64,000 bases of DNA, taken from contig AP018318.1 of NCBI GenBank assembly GCA_003990705.1, positions 3,723,501 to 3,787,500 of the forward strand, given 5' to 3'. Positions 56,032 through 64,000 of the stretch are shown here, in pieces; positions within the stretch are counted from its first letter, which is position 1; every line of letters starts with the position of its first letter. The translations under genes and the position numbers were made by a program. The notes beneath the pieces were generated by a model, which had not been told where the DNA came from, ran no database searches, and was given only the letters and a program-made list of their open reading frames with translations. This stretch comes from Nostoc sp. HK-01. GTDB lineage: Bacteria > Cyanobacteriota > Cyanobacteriia > Cyanobacteriales > Nostocaceae.

Positions 56032-57015
56032 ATGACTAGCAAACCCAAAAAACTCCAGACATCTGGCGAACCCAATCGTGGGCGAACTGTGAAAATTAAA
56101 AGCAAACGTTTTATTGGTAATCCTATTCGGAAAGCCAAACCAGGAGAGCGAGATAGTCTTCCCACTCCCAGCAATTCCCACCCAAATCGCCACTTATCCC
56201 ACCCATCTCCTGTTCTCAAAAATACAGAAGATAAAGATAACGAAAGTGATTTGATCTATGGTCGCCATCCAGTTTTGAGTGCTTTAGAAAATCAACGTGA
56301 ACTCAATCGGATTTGGGTAACAACTCGGTTACGTTATGATCCCAGATTTCACAATTTGCTACTTCAAGCAAAAGATAATGGCTCAGTTATTGATGAAGTA
56401 GAACCTAAGCGCCTAGATCAAATTACTGGAGGTGCTAATCACCAAGGTATAGCAGCCCAAATTGCTCCCTACTCATACCTAGAATTACCAGACTTAATTG
56501 CCAAAGCCAAATCTGTCGCCAACGATCCCGTCATTGTAGTAGCTGAGGGCATCACTGACCCCCATAACTTAGGAGCCATTATCCGTACTGCGGAAGCAAT
56601 CGGCGCTCAAGGCTTAGTTATTCCCCAAAGAAGGGCTGTGGGGATCACCTCAACAGTGGTAAAAGTAGCCGCAGGCGCTTTAGAAAACTTTGCTGTAGCT
56701 AGAGTTGTGAACCTTAGCCGCGCTTTGGAAGAACTCAAAGAAGCTGGCTTTTGGATTTACGGCACCGCCGCCACAGGTAGCGAACCCATACATACCGTCC
56801 GCTTCACTGGGCCTGTGGTTTTGGTGATCGGTTCTGAAGGCGAAGGCTTAAACATGTTAACTCAACGTGCATGTGATGTTTTGGTGTCAATTCCCTTACA
56901 AGGAAAAACGCCTAGTTTGAATGCCTCAGTTGCCGCTGGAATGGCACTTTATGAGGTATATCGCCAACGTTCTTTAAACACTTTGTATCTGAATAAGTTA
57001 CAAAAACCTCTTTGA
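56032..57015 (+). CDS. rlmB: 23S rRNA (guanosine-2251-2'-O)-methyltransferase RlmB/TrmH-type
   Basis: The protein has 327 residues from ATG 56032 (a TTG at 56020 is also in frame). A basic, low-complexity N-terminal extension (about 1-70) comes first. The substrate-binding domain then starts [20 protein letters not shown]. The SPOUT knot has the three SpoU motifs: [31 protein letters not shown], and [20 protein letters not shown]. It 2'-O-methylates a guanosine in 23S rRNA, probably G2251. It follows mini-III closely. Confidence 0.93.
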   Translation: MTSKPKKLQTSGEPNRGRTVKIKSKRFIGNPIRKAKPGERDSLPTPSNSHPNRHLSHPSPVLKNTEDKDNESDLIYGRHPVLSALENQRELNRIWVTTRLRYDPRFHNLLLQAKDNGSVIDEVEPKRLDQITGGANHQGIAAQIAPYSYLELPDLIAKAKSVANDPVIVVAEGITDPHNLGAIIRTAEAIGAQGLVIPQRRAVGITSTVVKVAAGALENFAVARVVNLSRALEELKEAGFWIYGTAATGSEPIHTVRFTGPVVLVIGSEGEGLNMLTQRACDVLVSIPLQGKTPSLNASVAAGMALYEVYRQRSLNTLYLNKLQKPL

Positions 57016-57111
57016 AAAATAAGAGCAAAAGAGTATAAAGAAATGTAAAGCATACAAAATAGCAGCGTAGTATCTAACAACTACTACCAGATTGATCAAT
57101 CAGCAACTACC

Positions 57112-57414
57112 ATGAAAACCATCGGGTACGACATGAAAGAAGCTTTAATCAACACATTTAATAGTCTCGGATTAGCGTGGTGGGTAGAAATATTAACACA
57201 AAACCCCCGTTGCACTTACTACTTTGGGCCATTTCTGACTTCTGCTGATGCCAAAATAGCCTTAAAAGGCTATGTGGAAGATTTAGAACTCGAAGGGGCG
57301 CAAGGAATACAGGTGAATGTAAAACGCTGTAAACCAGATAATTTGACAATTGCCGAAGACTTGGGGGAACGGATTGACCGCAAAGTAAAGCCTGCCTTTA
57401 GCGGTCAGATGTAA
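57112..57414 (+). CDS. DUF1816 protein
   Basis: The protein has 100 residues from ATG 57112; ATG 57133 is an alternative start that fits the family better in length. The family block LGLAWWVEILTQNPRCTYYF, then G-P-F and the later Y-V-E-D-L-E-L-E-G-A and C-K-P-D-N-L-T-I are clear. DUF1816 proteins are small cyanobacterial proteins, some near phycobilisome linker-like domains, with no proven role. It is convergent with the hydrolase gene. No other gene is close upstream. Confidence 0.82.
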   Translation: MKTIGYDMKEALINTFNSLGLAWWVEILTQNPRCTYYFGPFLTSADAKIALKGYVEDLELEGAQGIQVNVKRCKPDNLTIAEDLGERIDRKVKPAFSGQM

Positions 57415-57440
57415 TTTAGGCAAAAAAATCAATCAATTTA

Positions 57441-57497
57441 GGATTTTGGATTTTAGATTAATTTTCCATCCAAAATTGCAAATCTAAAATCTAAAAT
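57441..57497. repeat. GGATTTT/AATCTAA heptamer repeats, inverted, between convergent genes
   Basis: GGATTTTGGATTTTAGATT (57441-57459) faces AATCTAAAATCTAAAAT (57481-57497). The second arm overlaps the last codons of the hydrolase gene (stop at 57484). The paired arms could end transcripts in both directions. Confidence 0.5.
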
Positions 57498-58323
57498 TTT
57501 CTTGGTGTGCTTCTAACCATTGGTCAATGTCACTCAGTACCTGATGCGGAATTTCCCAGGGGAAAAGATGTGCTGTATTGGGATAACATTGCCACTGGCT
57601 ATTCTTGAGGTTTCTGGCGGTTTCTAGGCTAGATTCGGCTGTGATGTGGCGGTCTTGTGCGCCTGCTAGTACCAGACTAGGGCAATTAATCTGCTCTAGT
57701 TCTGTTAAGCGATTGTATCTAGATCGTAGCGCAGTGGACAAAGCACGAGTTGCAGCAGGCGAGGTTTGCCAATAGGCTGGTACAGCTTCTTGAGCAATGT
57801 ATTTATAGGCAGTAGCTGTATGTTGTTGAATCAGGTAACGAAATAGCGATCGCTTGCCAAATGTCTCAATATTCCATTGCCAACTAGGCTTGATTAAATT
57901 CAGTATCCCAGCTATTCCTGTATAAAGGTTATCTTGCCAAGTTATGGGGGGATGACTGCCATAAGGTCTAGCGGCTGTGGCTACCAAAATTAGCCCACTA
58001 ACACGCTGTGGCATCCTCAAGGCTAATTCCATTGCCAAAATACCACCCAAAGACCAACCCAATATCAGACATTTTTCAATTTTCCAACAGTCTAAAAGCG
58101 CCTCTAGGTCAGTTAAATGATCTGTCATAGCAAAATTACCTCGATAGCGGCTTTTGCCGTAACCGCGCAAATCTGGGGCAAAAGTTTGAAAGCGTTTTGA
58201 TAAGTGATTGGTAAACACAGAAAGACTACGACCAGAACCTGGATGACCATGTATCGCTAAAATAGGAAATCCTTGACCTTGAACGTAAGTGTTAAGGCTG
58301 ATAGCATCCACAATTTGAATCAT
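57484..58323 (-). CDS. Alpha/beta hydrolase
   Basis: The protein has 279 residues. The oxyanion-loop HGHPGSG is at 25-31, the nucleophile elbow GWSLGG has Ser91, the acid is in LAGAQDRHI (about 225), and the His is in NTAHLFPWEIP near 258. The triad is complete. A cap domain lies between about 120 and 200. The substrate could be an ester, a C-C bond or a haloalkane; I cannot choose. It lacks a signal peptide. It is 112 bp downstream of the orthocaspase-like gene on the same strand. Confidence 0.85.
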   Translation of the reverse strand: MIQIVDAISLNTYVQGQGFPILAIHGHPGSGRSLSVFTNHLSKRFQTFAPDLRGYGKSRYRGNFAMTDHLTDLEALLDCWKIEKCLILGWSLGGILAMELALRMPQRVSGLILVATAARPYGSHPPITWQDNLYTGIAGILNLIKPSWQWNIETFGKRSLFRYLIQQHTATAYKYIAQEAVPAYWQTSPAATRALSTALRSRYNRLTELEQINCPSLVLAGAQDRHITAESSLETARNLKNSQWQCYPNTAHLFPWEIPHQVLSDIDQWLEAHQENFRF

Positions 58324-58435
58324 ACAATTTTAGATTTGAGATTTGGGATTGACTCAATAGTGTAGTCAACACTATTCACATAATTTTTTAGCGGTAGATT
58401 AATTGCATACTACAAACTTCACACTTCATACTTAA

Positions 58436-60577
58436 TTAGTTGACTTGAAAACTAAAGTTAAAACTAGCCCAATGATTGACATTTAATTGATATAAATCGT
58501 TAGCTGTACCATTCATTTCGGCTGTGGTGATGCTGGCGTTATGTAAATCTTGTAATACCGCTTGGGCAATTTCCCAAGGATTGACTAATGCACCAATGGG
58601 TTGTTGATCTCCCGCAGGAGACTTAGGAGTTTCTAAAGCTTTGAGGGTAGTGGTGAAGGGTGAAATACTTAGAATTAATTGGTGTTCACATTCGTAAGCT
58701 GGCCCCGAAATTGTCCATCCAGATGTAGCAACATTTTGTGGCAAGGTGATAGTTTCACCTGCTGGGATCATCACTTGTTGGAGTAAAGGTTTAGTTTCGG
58801 AAGTGTTTGGTTCTTCAACAGTTTGCCAAGGATAGAAAGCGATCGCCGTTCTATGGTTTTTTAATCCTAGTAGCATTAAATATACTGAGCGATCGCCTTT
58901 ATTTTGGATGCGATATTGAATTCGACTACCAATCTGCACAATAGGAGTGCTGAGTGCTGTTAGCGGTGCGTTCAGCCCGTTGAGTGATTTTTTGGGAATT
59001 TTTGGGTCAAGAGTGCGTAAGGTTTCCCGTTGTAGGATTACTTTGGGTGATATACCATTAACTATTTCTAAACTGCTCTTGATTGGTAGGCGGGAAGAAC
59101 CCTCATTTTCTATGAGTCGCCATAACTTTGCTGCTAATAGATGCGGTAATTTTGCTCCTAATCGGGTTACTGCTACTTTTACGGCTTCCCCAACTTCACC
59201 TGCACTGTTAGCAATTAACTGTCCAGCCGGAGTGAATAAGGCATAACGGCTAGGAGTTTGCGAAAGTTTACCAAACACATAATCTAGTGTTTGTTCTCCG
59301 GTGACAACACTAACCATAGATGCCATTGCGGCAAAAGCGCTGGTAGCATCAACTCGTTCAATTCTTTCCAGTGCTGAATCTAAGGCAATATTTAAACTGA
59401 TATTGCGGGGTAAAACCCTCACGGCTTCTTGGACAAGTTGCCCAACTTGGAGAGGATTTGCAACATCTCCGGCAGAAATTTGCGCTTTTGCTGTTAACCC
59501 TGTGCGCGATCGCAATATTAACTGTTCGCCATTCACAGATGTGAACCGAGAATTCACACCATAGTTTTCTAATACTTGTGCGGGGAGTCCACCTAACCAA
59601 ATTTGGACATTTTTACCGTCTTCTTCTGTAGCAATAATTACTCCTTCTGCACCAGTATTTTGGTCTAACAGCAAACTTTCACTGGTTAAAGCTTTTTTAC
59701 CATTGACTAAACTGGGCTGCTGTTTGCTACCCCATTTGAACATTGTACTATCCACATGAGAGAGGCTGAATTGCAGCGTCGTGGCTGGAGTAGTTTCCCA
59801 GAGATATTGGGTTAAAGCATAAGTAAATAAGCCAGCACTAAAACCAGAAAATAGTCCTTCCTTAGCGACTTGTTTGGGATCAGAAGTAGCAGATAAGATG
59901 ACAGCAGGGCTAAATAAAGTTTTGGTTTTGAGTTGTTGGAGAAATTCGATTTCTGCGGTTGCTAACTGTGCCGTTGGTAACTCTTGACGGGTACGAATGC
60001 GCCACCCTGTTGGTTGAATTGTACTAGGCGTATCATAACTAGTATCTAAGACTGCGGTAACGCGTTCTGTAGGGAGCGATCGCAGTAATAATAAAAGAGT
60101 TTCTTCTAACAGATAAGTTGCTATATTTTCATTTTGAATTTCTAAATTTTCGTTTGTTGGCACTAAAGCGTTTTGTAGCGTATCCTCCGACTCATTTAAT
60201 TTGATGCGAGTCCCATAGCCGCTAAAGTGAAAAACGACGACATCATCAGATTTAACTTGTTTACCAAAATGATCTAAAAAAGCTGCTTCAATAAATTCGC
60301 GGCTGGCTTGTTCATCAGTTAACGTCAAAATATTGGCAGCTAAGAAGCCAAACCGATGAATCAACAATTCTTTTTGTAGTTCCACATCAGTGAGACAGCC
60401 ACTAAGTGAGGGACTTTTGCGGTATTGATTAATGCCTATTAATAAAGCTAATTTTCGGGGAGTAGGTTGTGCTAAAGCTTGGGCATAGCGATCGCTCAAA
60501 GTTAACCATTCAGCTTCAGTTACACCCAACACCGCCAGTATTGAGCCAATCCGTTGTAAAAAAGTCCGACGCTTCAT
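58436..60577 (-). CDS. Orthocaspase (caspase-like C14) homologue lacking the His-Cys dyad
   Basis: The protein has 713 residues. A twin-arginine-like start MKRRTFLQRIGSILAVLGV and ALAQ near 34-37 suggest Tat export. The p20-like domain starts KLALLIGINQYRKSPSLSGC. The family S-G-H-G is here FHFSGYGT with Tyr121 in place of His, and the D-x-C-H-S-G is VLDTSYDTPS with Ser180 in place of Cys. So it should be proteolytically inactive. Tyr-Ser variants of this kind are known among cyanobacterial orthocaspases. The C-terminal part (about 320-713) is beta-rich and of unknown role, with a DUF4384-like region (GDRSVYLMLLGLKNHRTAIA). Confidence 0.87.
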   Translation of the reverse strand: MKRRTFLQRIGSILAVLGVTEAEWLTLSDRYAQALAQPTPRKLALLIGINQYRKSPSLSGCLTDVELQKELLIHRFGFLAANILTLTDEQASREFIEAAFLDHFGKQVKSDDVVVFHFSGYGTRIKLNESEDTLQNALVPTNENLEIQNENIATYLLEETLLLLLRSLPTERVTAVLDTSYDTPSTIQPTGWRIRTRQELPTAQLATAEIEFLQQLKTKTLFSPAVILSATSDPKQVAKEGLFSGFSAGLFTYALTQYLWETTPATTLQFSLSHVDSTMFKWGSKQQPSLVNGKKALTSESLLLDQNTGAEGVIIATEEDGKNVQIWLGGLPAQVLENYGVNSRFTSVNGEQLILRSRTGLTAKAQISAGDVANPLQVGQLVQEAVRVLPRNISLNIALDSALERIERVDATSAFAAMASMVSVVTGEQTLDYVFGKLSQTPSRYALFTPAGQLIANSAGEVGEAVKVAVTRLGAKLPHLLAAKLWRLIENEGSSRLPIKSSLEIVNGISPKVILQRETLRTLDPKIPKKSLNGLNAPLTALSTPIVQIGSRIQYRIQNKGDRSVYLMLLGLKNHRTAIAFYPWQTVEEPNTSETKPLLQQVMIPAGETITLPQNVATSGWTISGPAYECEHQLILSISPFTTTLKALETPKSPAGDQQPIGALVNPWEIAQAVLQDLHNASITTAEMNGTANDLYQLNVNHWASFNFSFQVN

Positions 60578-60731
60578 AAGTTAGCTATCAGTCCTCAGCC
60601 TGTCAGCTAACAGCTTAAGGGGCTGATGTCTTGACTGTAAAGTTAAAGTTTTTACTACTTACCTTTTGACAAACTACAACAGTAGTTAAATCAGCCAAAA
60701 TCTATAGTTACAGACAGCTATAGAGAATGAG

Positions 60732-60758
60732 AGACTTGGGGAAATAATTCCCCTGTCT
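60732..60758 (-). terminator. Terminator-like hairpin after the ATP sulfurylase gene
   Basis: AGAC-TT-GGGGAA-ATAA-TTCCCC-T-GTCT forms a 10-bp stem with small internal mismatches 14 bp past the stop on the minus strand. There is no T-tract behind it, so termination is plausible but not certain. Confidence 0.45.
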
Positions 60759-60771
60759 GTTTATTTCATTA

Positions 60772-61962
60772 CTAAGTCAACGCAGGAACTGGTACTGGAA
60801 CTCGCATTGCCCGCGCCAACTCGGCTGCAACTTCTGGGCGGGAGAATTCTGGTGGCGGTAATTCACCCCGACGCAGCATTTCTCTCACTTTTGTTCCTGA
60901 TAGGTGAATGCGTTCTTCTGGTTTGCTGGGACTAGTTTTAGTCGTCGCCATTTGCTTGGTACGTGTACAGTAAAACGCGTGTTCAAACTTCATTGGCACA
61001 ATTCCGATTTCACTTGGCTCAAATTCATCAAAAATGTATTGAGCGTCATAAGTGCCGTAGTAATTGCCCACACCTGCATGATCTCGTCCGACAATAAAGT
61101 GAGTACAGCCGTAGTTTTTGCGAACTAAAGCATGGAATATTGCCTCACGGGGGCCAGCATAACGCATTGCTGCGGGGTTGATGGCTAAAACTACGCGATC
61201 GCCAGGATAATAATGCTCCAACAAAATTTCATAGCAGCGCATCCGCACATCAGCTGCAATGTCATCATCTTTAGTTGCGCCTACCAATGGGTGCAAAAAT
61301 AGAGCGTCTACAGTTTCTAAGGCGCACTTTTGGATATATTCATGAGCGCGGTGGATGGGGTTACGAGTTTGAAAGCCCACAATGGTTTTCCAGCCATTTT
61401 CCCGAAACATTCGCCGTGAAGCAGCAGGATCAATTTGATAAGTAGGAAACTGGGGATGGGGATCTCGTTGCAACAGCCAGATATCACCAGCAAGATGTAC
61501 AGAACCTTGGTTATAAACTACCTGCACACCAGGATGATTTGCGTCGTCGGTGCGGTAGACATTGACAGCTTCGCGCAGTTTGTCGTAAGTATATTTTTGT
61601 GTAAGTTGTAAAACCCCAATAAACCGACCTGCGGGGTTATCTAAGCGAATTAAATCACCTTCTTTCAGAGGAGCAGCGATCTCTTCTGCTACTGAAAGTG
61701 TAATTGGAATTGACCATACCAGACCGTTAGCCAGACGCATTTGGGTGACAACGCGATCGTAGTCTGACTGGTTCATAAAACCAGTCAGTGGACTAAAAGC
61801 ACCGATCGCAATCATTTCTAAATCAGAAACCGCACGCTCATCTAGTTGCACGCGAGGCAAAAAATCCGCTTTAGAGAGAAACTCTTCTCTTTGTTCCGGT
61901 GTGGCGATGCGATTTACCAACTCTCCACCGTGCGGCGCAATAGCATCTTGATGGTGACTCAA
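60772..61962 (-). CDS. sat: Sulfate adenylyltransferase (ATP sulfurylase)
   Basis: The protein has 396 residues and starts with TTG 61962, supported by AAGAGGGGATT seven bases upstream; no in-frame ATG lies near. The N-terminal PUA-like domain is followed by the catalytic domain with [13 protein letters not shown] at 197-209, [12 protein letters not shown], and [13 protein letters not shown]. It makes adenosine 5'-phosphosulfate from ATP and sulfate, the first step of sulfate use. A C-terminal kinase domain is absent, as in most cyanobacteria. It is between the orthocaspase-like and CHAT genes, both minus, with wide gaps, so a joint function is unlikely. Confidence 0.96.
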   Translation of the reverse strand: MSHHQDAIAPHGGELVNRIATPEQREEFLSKADFLPRVQLDERAVSDLEMIAIGAFSPLTGFMNQSDYDRVVTQMRLANGLVWSIPITLSVAEEIAAPLKEGDLIRLDNPAGRFIGVLQLTQKYTYDKLREAVNVYRTDDANHPGVQVVYNQGSVHLAGDIWLLQRDPHPQFPTYQIDPAASRRMFRENGWKTIVGFQTRNPIHRAHEYIQKCALETVDALFLHPLVGATKDDDIAADVRMRCYEILLEHYYPGDRVVLAINPAAMRYAGPREAIFHALVRKNYGCTHFIVGRDHAGVGNYYGTYDAQYIFDEFEPSEIGIVPMKFEHAFYCTRTKQMATTKTSPSKPEERIHLSGTKVREMLRRGELPPPEFSRPEVAAELARAMRVPVPVPALT

Positions 61963-62477
61963 CGTAATCCCCTCTTAGCGATAACTGTAATTGTTGCAAA
62001 CTATGTATTAACTAACTTATCAAATGCTGGTACTGAGAGAAAAAATAGTTCGGGGATTTCGGGCGATGTCTACGACGATGCTCCCCCTACGCACTTTTAG
62101 CAAAAATGTTTAGGCTTCTAGCAAGTTCGTCAAACAGGCGGGCAAGCGGATATCTTCTCCTCTCATTTGTTGCCTTAAAATAGACACTAAACTCTTGAAA
62201 TTGTAAAGTAGGCAATGAATACTATGGATAATTCTCCATTAGAGGTTCACTTTAAGTTTGATACAAGTAGGTCGCAGGGGGCAGGAGGCAGGGAGTAGAG
62301 GGAAAGAATTCAAAACCATTAATTTTGTATCAAGATTTTCGTGAATTGGTCTAGCATAGCAGCTAAATTCCGCATCCCGACATCTGACACCCTAGAGTAT
62401 CGATTCACTAATCAAAAACCTACACCTGTCAGGAGGGGTTGGGGGAGAGGTTCTTTCAGGATTACTGAATTGATGTT
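61963..62477. other. Intergenic region with G-rich tract
   Basis: This 515-bp region lies between sat (minus) and the end of the CHAT gene (minus). It has a purine-rich GCAGGGGGCAGGAGGCAGGG tract near 62277-62296, like one near 3248-3270, and a GTCAGGAGGGGTTGGGGGAG stretch near 62428-62448. The sat promoter should lie in its left part. I see no coding frame with a ribosome binding site. Confidence 0.45.
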
Positions 62478-64000
62478 CTAGCGATTCAACGGTGTCCAAT
62501 TACCAGAAGGAACAAACGCCGCCCAAAATTGCGGATGCTCATACTCCTGACTATTGAGCATTTCCAACTGTGCAGCACGTAACGCTTCATGTCTCCCCTT
62601 AAGAGCCTGCAAGTTCTGGTAATACTTCACCATTAAATCTTTCGTCGCCGCATCATCCACCAGCCACAAACTTAAAACCTGAGTTTGAGAACCAGCAATT
62701 ACCAAAGCCCGACGCAAACCATAAACACCATCGCCAACTTTGATATCACCCTTCCCAGTATCACAAGCTGACAGCACCACCAATTGATTAGAACGCAAAT
62801 CTAAGCCAGCTACTTCCAACGCTGTCAACACGCCATCATCATTGTTGTTGATTGCTTGTTTGCGTTTATTGAACCCAGCCAACGCTAACCCAGAACGCAA
62901 CAAGGGATTTTCAACTTGTAAAATTTTTGGGGCGCGTGGAGTTCCTTCAAAATCTGTTGATGCGTTGAGATTTTGTTCAGCATCAGTGATAAAGAAACCG
63001 TGAGTAGCCAAGTGTAAAATATTGGGACTTTGTAGTTGTTTAACTGCGGTTTCTGTGGCATCTTTACCTAATAGTAATTTGGCATTCGGCAAAATCTTTT
63101 TAATAGCATCAGCTTCTTCTTTAGTAGCAGCTAACGCTTCAAATTCTAGGTTTGCTAAATCACCAGAACGTTGATTTTGAGAACCTCTGACACCATCTGT
63201 CTTAGCAGAGGCTACCGTTTGTCCTTGGTTGTTGTAGTCAATATCTGCCAGCACTACAGGTGCAGAAGCATTTTTAACATTTGATTGAAACCGTAATAAA
63301 TCTCGCCCACTGGTGAGGTAAGAAAAAGCATAACGCTCAATTAAAAATTTATCTTGCTCATCCTTTAATGCTTCAAAGGGAATTAATGTTAATTGCCCAT
63401 CAGGAGAAATTAAAAGATGACTCGCATCACCCAATAAATGACGGATGGGTGCGACTAATTTTTCATCTAAACTGCGGGCGAGTTTTTTAAATGTTCTTCC
63501 AGTGGCTAAATTTGCACGGAAATCAATGGCTAATTGATCAATTTCTGCTGCTTCACCTAAATCAACCCACTTTGGTTCACCCCTAGAGCGCAACACTGCT
63601 GCTGCATAGTGGGGTTTACCAAATTTTTGAGCATCTGTTTTGGCTTTAACGTTGAATGGTCGATACTGGATAATTTCTACCAAGGCTGCATCTTTGGGGA
63701 TTTTGGCTTGAATGGCTGCTAACTCTATTGGTTGTGTTTGTGTACGAAATTCGGCACTTTTAGCACTAATAGTTGCTTCTAACTTTTCTTTCTCGGCATC
63801 TAGTTGCTCAAGCTGAGTTTTAGGGTTAGTAGCTTGTCTTAGTGATTGGGAGAATACTAAGACTGAGAGTTGCTGTTGTATTTGCAACCACTGAGCAAAT
63901 AATTTTTGAGTTTTAACTGGCAAACTTAACAATAACCCTGTTGTCATCGCACCTGCTACCATCCAAGGTGTTAGGCAGATACCCGCAGCGTTAATCGCAC
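62478..64000 (-). CDS. CHAT-domain protein (partial, N-terminus off the window)
   Basis: Frame is open to the right edge, so an internal Met at 63962 is not necessarily the start; about 507 residues are visible. A helical/coiled-coil stretch (to residue 85 of the part after that Met) leads to the CHAT (caspase HetF-associated with TPRs) domain. It has ILHLATHGFF with the catalytic His and LVVLSACDTGKG with the catalytic Cys, so both residues are kept. Proteins of this type usually have TPR repeats on the N-terminal side; these would lie beyond the window. CHAT proteins act as proteases in signalling, and HetF is the known cyanobacterial member; this protein is not shown to be HetF. Confidence 0.87.
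   Translation of the reverse strand, partial: AINAAGICLTPWMVAGAMTTGLLLSLPVKTQKLFAQWLQIQQQLSVLVFSQSLRQATNPKTQLEQLDAEKEKLEATISAKSAEFRTQTQPIELAAIQAKIPKDAALVEIIQYRPFNVKAKTDAQKFGKPHYAAAVLRSRGEPKWVDLGEAAEIDQLAIDFRANLATGRTFKKLARSLDEKLVAPIRHLLGDASHLLISPDGQLTLIPFEALKDEQDKFLIERYAFSYLTSGRDLLRFQSNVKNASAPVVLADIDYNNQGQTVASAKTDGVRGSQNQRSGDLANLEFEALAATKEEADAIKKILPNAKLLLGKDATETAVKQLQSPNILHLATHGFFITDAEQNLNASTDFEGTPRAPKILQVENPLLRSGLALAGFNKRKQAINNNDDGVLTALEVAGLDLRSNQLVVLSACDTGKGDIKVGDGVYGLRRALVIAGSQTQVLSLWLVDDAATKDLMVKYYQNLQALKGRHEALRAAQLEMLNSQEYEHPQFWAAFVPSGNWTPLNR

Noticed and set aside
58436-60577. Active metacaspase
   Set aside because: Both catalytic positions are substituted (Tyr121, Ser180), so it was recorded as a caspase-like pseudo-enzyme.
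1-64000. CRISPR array, tRNA or rRNA genes, transposase or integrase
   Set aside because: I looked for regularly spaced repeats, cloverleaf-like segments with GTTCGA-type arms and mobile-element reading frames, and found none. Short heptamer tandem repeats are present but do not have CRISPR spacing.

Overview
The window looks like chromosomal DNA of a filamentous, Nostocales-type cyanobacterium. The reasons are many HIP1 octamers (GCGATCGC, for example 1373-1380), short heptameric intergenic repeats, a high-light-inducible chlorophyll-binding protein, a CYP110-like P450, a DUF1816 protein, a giant Ser/Thr-kinase/AAA/histidine-kinase hybrid, and an orthocaspase-like and a CHAT protein. I saw no tRNA, rRNA, CRISPR array, transposase or prophage integrase. 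The species cannot be fixed from the sequence alone.

Layout. (1) 1-5860: part of a contractile injection system (baseplate J-like, gp25-like, PAAR, VgrG, tube/hub adaptor) on the minus strand. It is interrupted by a plus-strand GAF histidine kinase whose 3' end runs antisense into the PAAR gene. (2) 5974-12012: secreted and membrane proteins of unknown role, a rhodanese, hrcA and a TPR membrane protein. (3) 12146-17932: a 1928-residue hybrid kinase, then a 770-bp region with gene debris, an Hlip, a TIGR03792-type protein, a phasin-like protein and a lipid-anchored or exported FKBP. (4) 20642-25403: rplI-dnaB, with dnaB carrying two inteins, both with LAGLIDADG-type endonuclease motifs. (5) 25668-34242: seven minus-strand genes for surface glycan assembly and export: six glycosyltransferase-like proteins and an ABC exporter fused to histidine-kinase-like phosphoacceptor helices. 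(6) 34589-39225: a small conserved-looking protein, glyoxalase II, an M14/DUF2817 peptidase, a VOC protein and a P450. (7) 39321-49283: a PAS histidine kinase divergent from a three-gene set of dynamin-like GTPase, giant Hsp70/actin-fold ATPase and a helical protein of unknown family. (8) 49441-64000: cytochrome b561-like protein, orphan adenine methylase, trpD, retropepsin-like lipoprotein, carA, a STAS protein, mini-RNase III, rlmB, DUF1816, an alpha/beta hydrolase, an orthocaspase homologue lacking its catalytic dyad, ATP sulfurylase and the C-terminal part of a CHAT protein.

How it fits together. Most genes are housekeeping or surface functions with little operon structure. The clear functional blocks are the injection system, rplI-dnaB, the glycan block and the GTPase/ATPase set. 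The best candidates for something not well described are the dynamin-like GTPase + Hsp70-like ATPase + partner set with its structured leader (41853-49283), and the ABC exporter with two tandem DHp-like helical hairpins (29815-32055).
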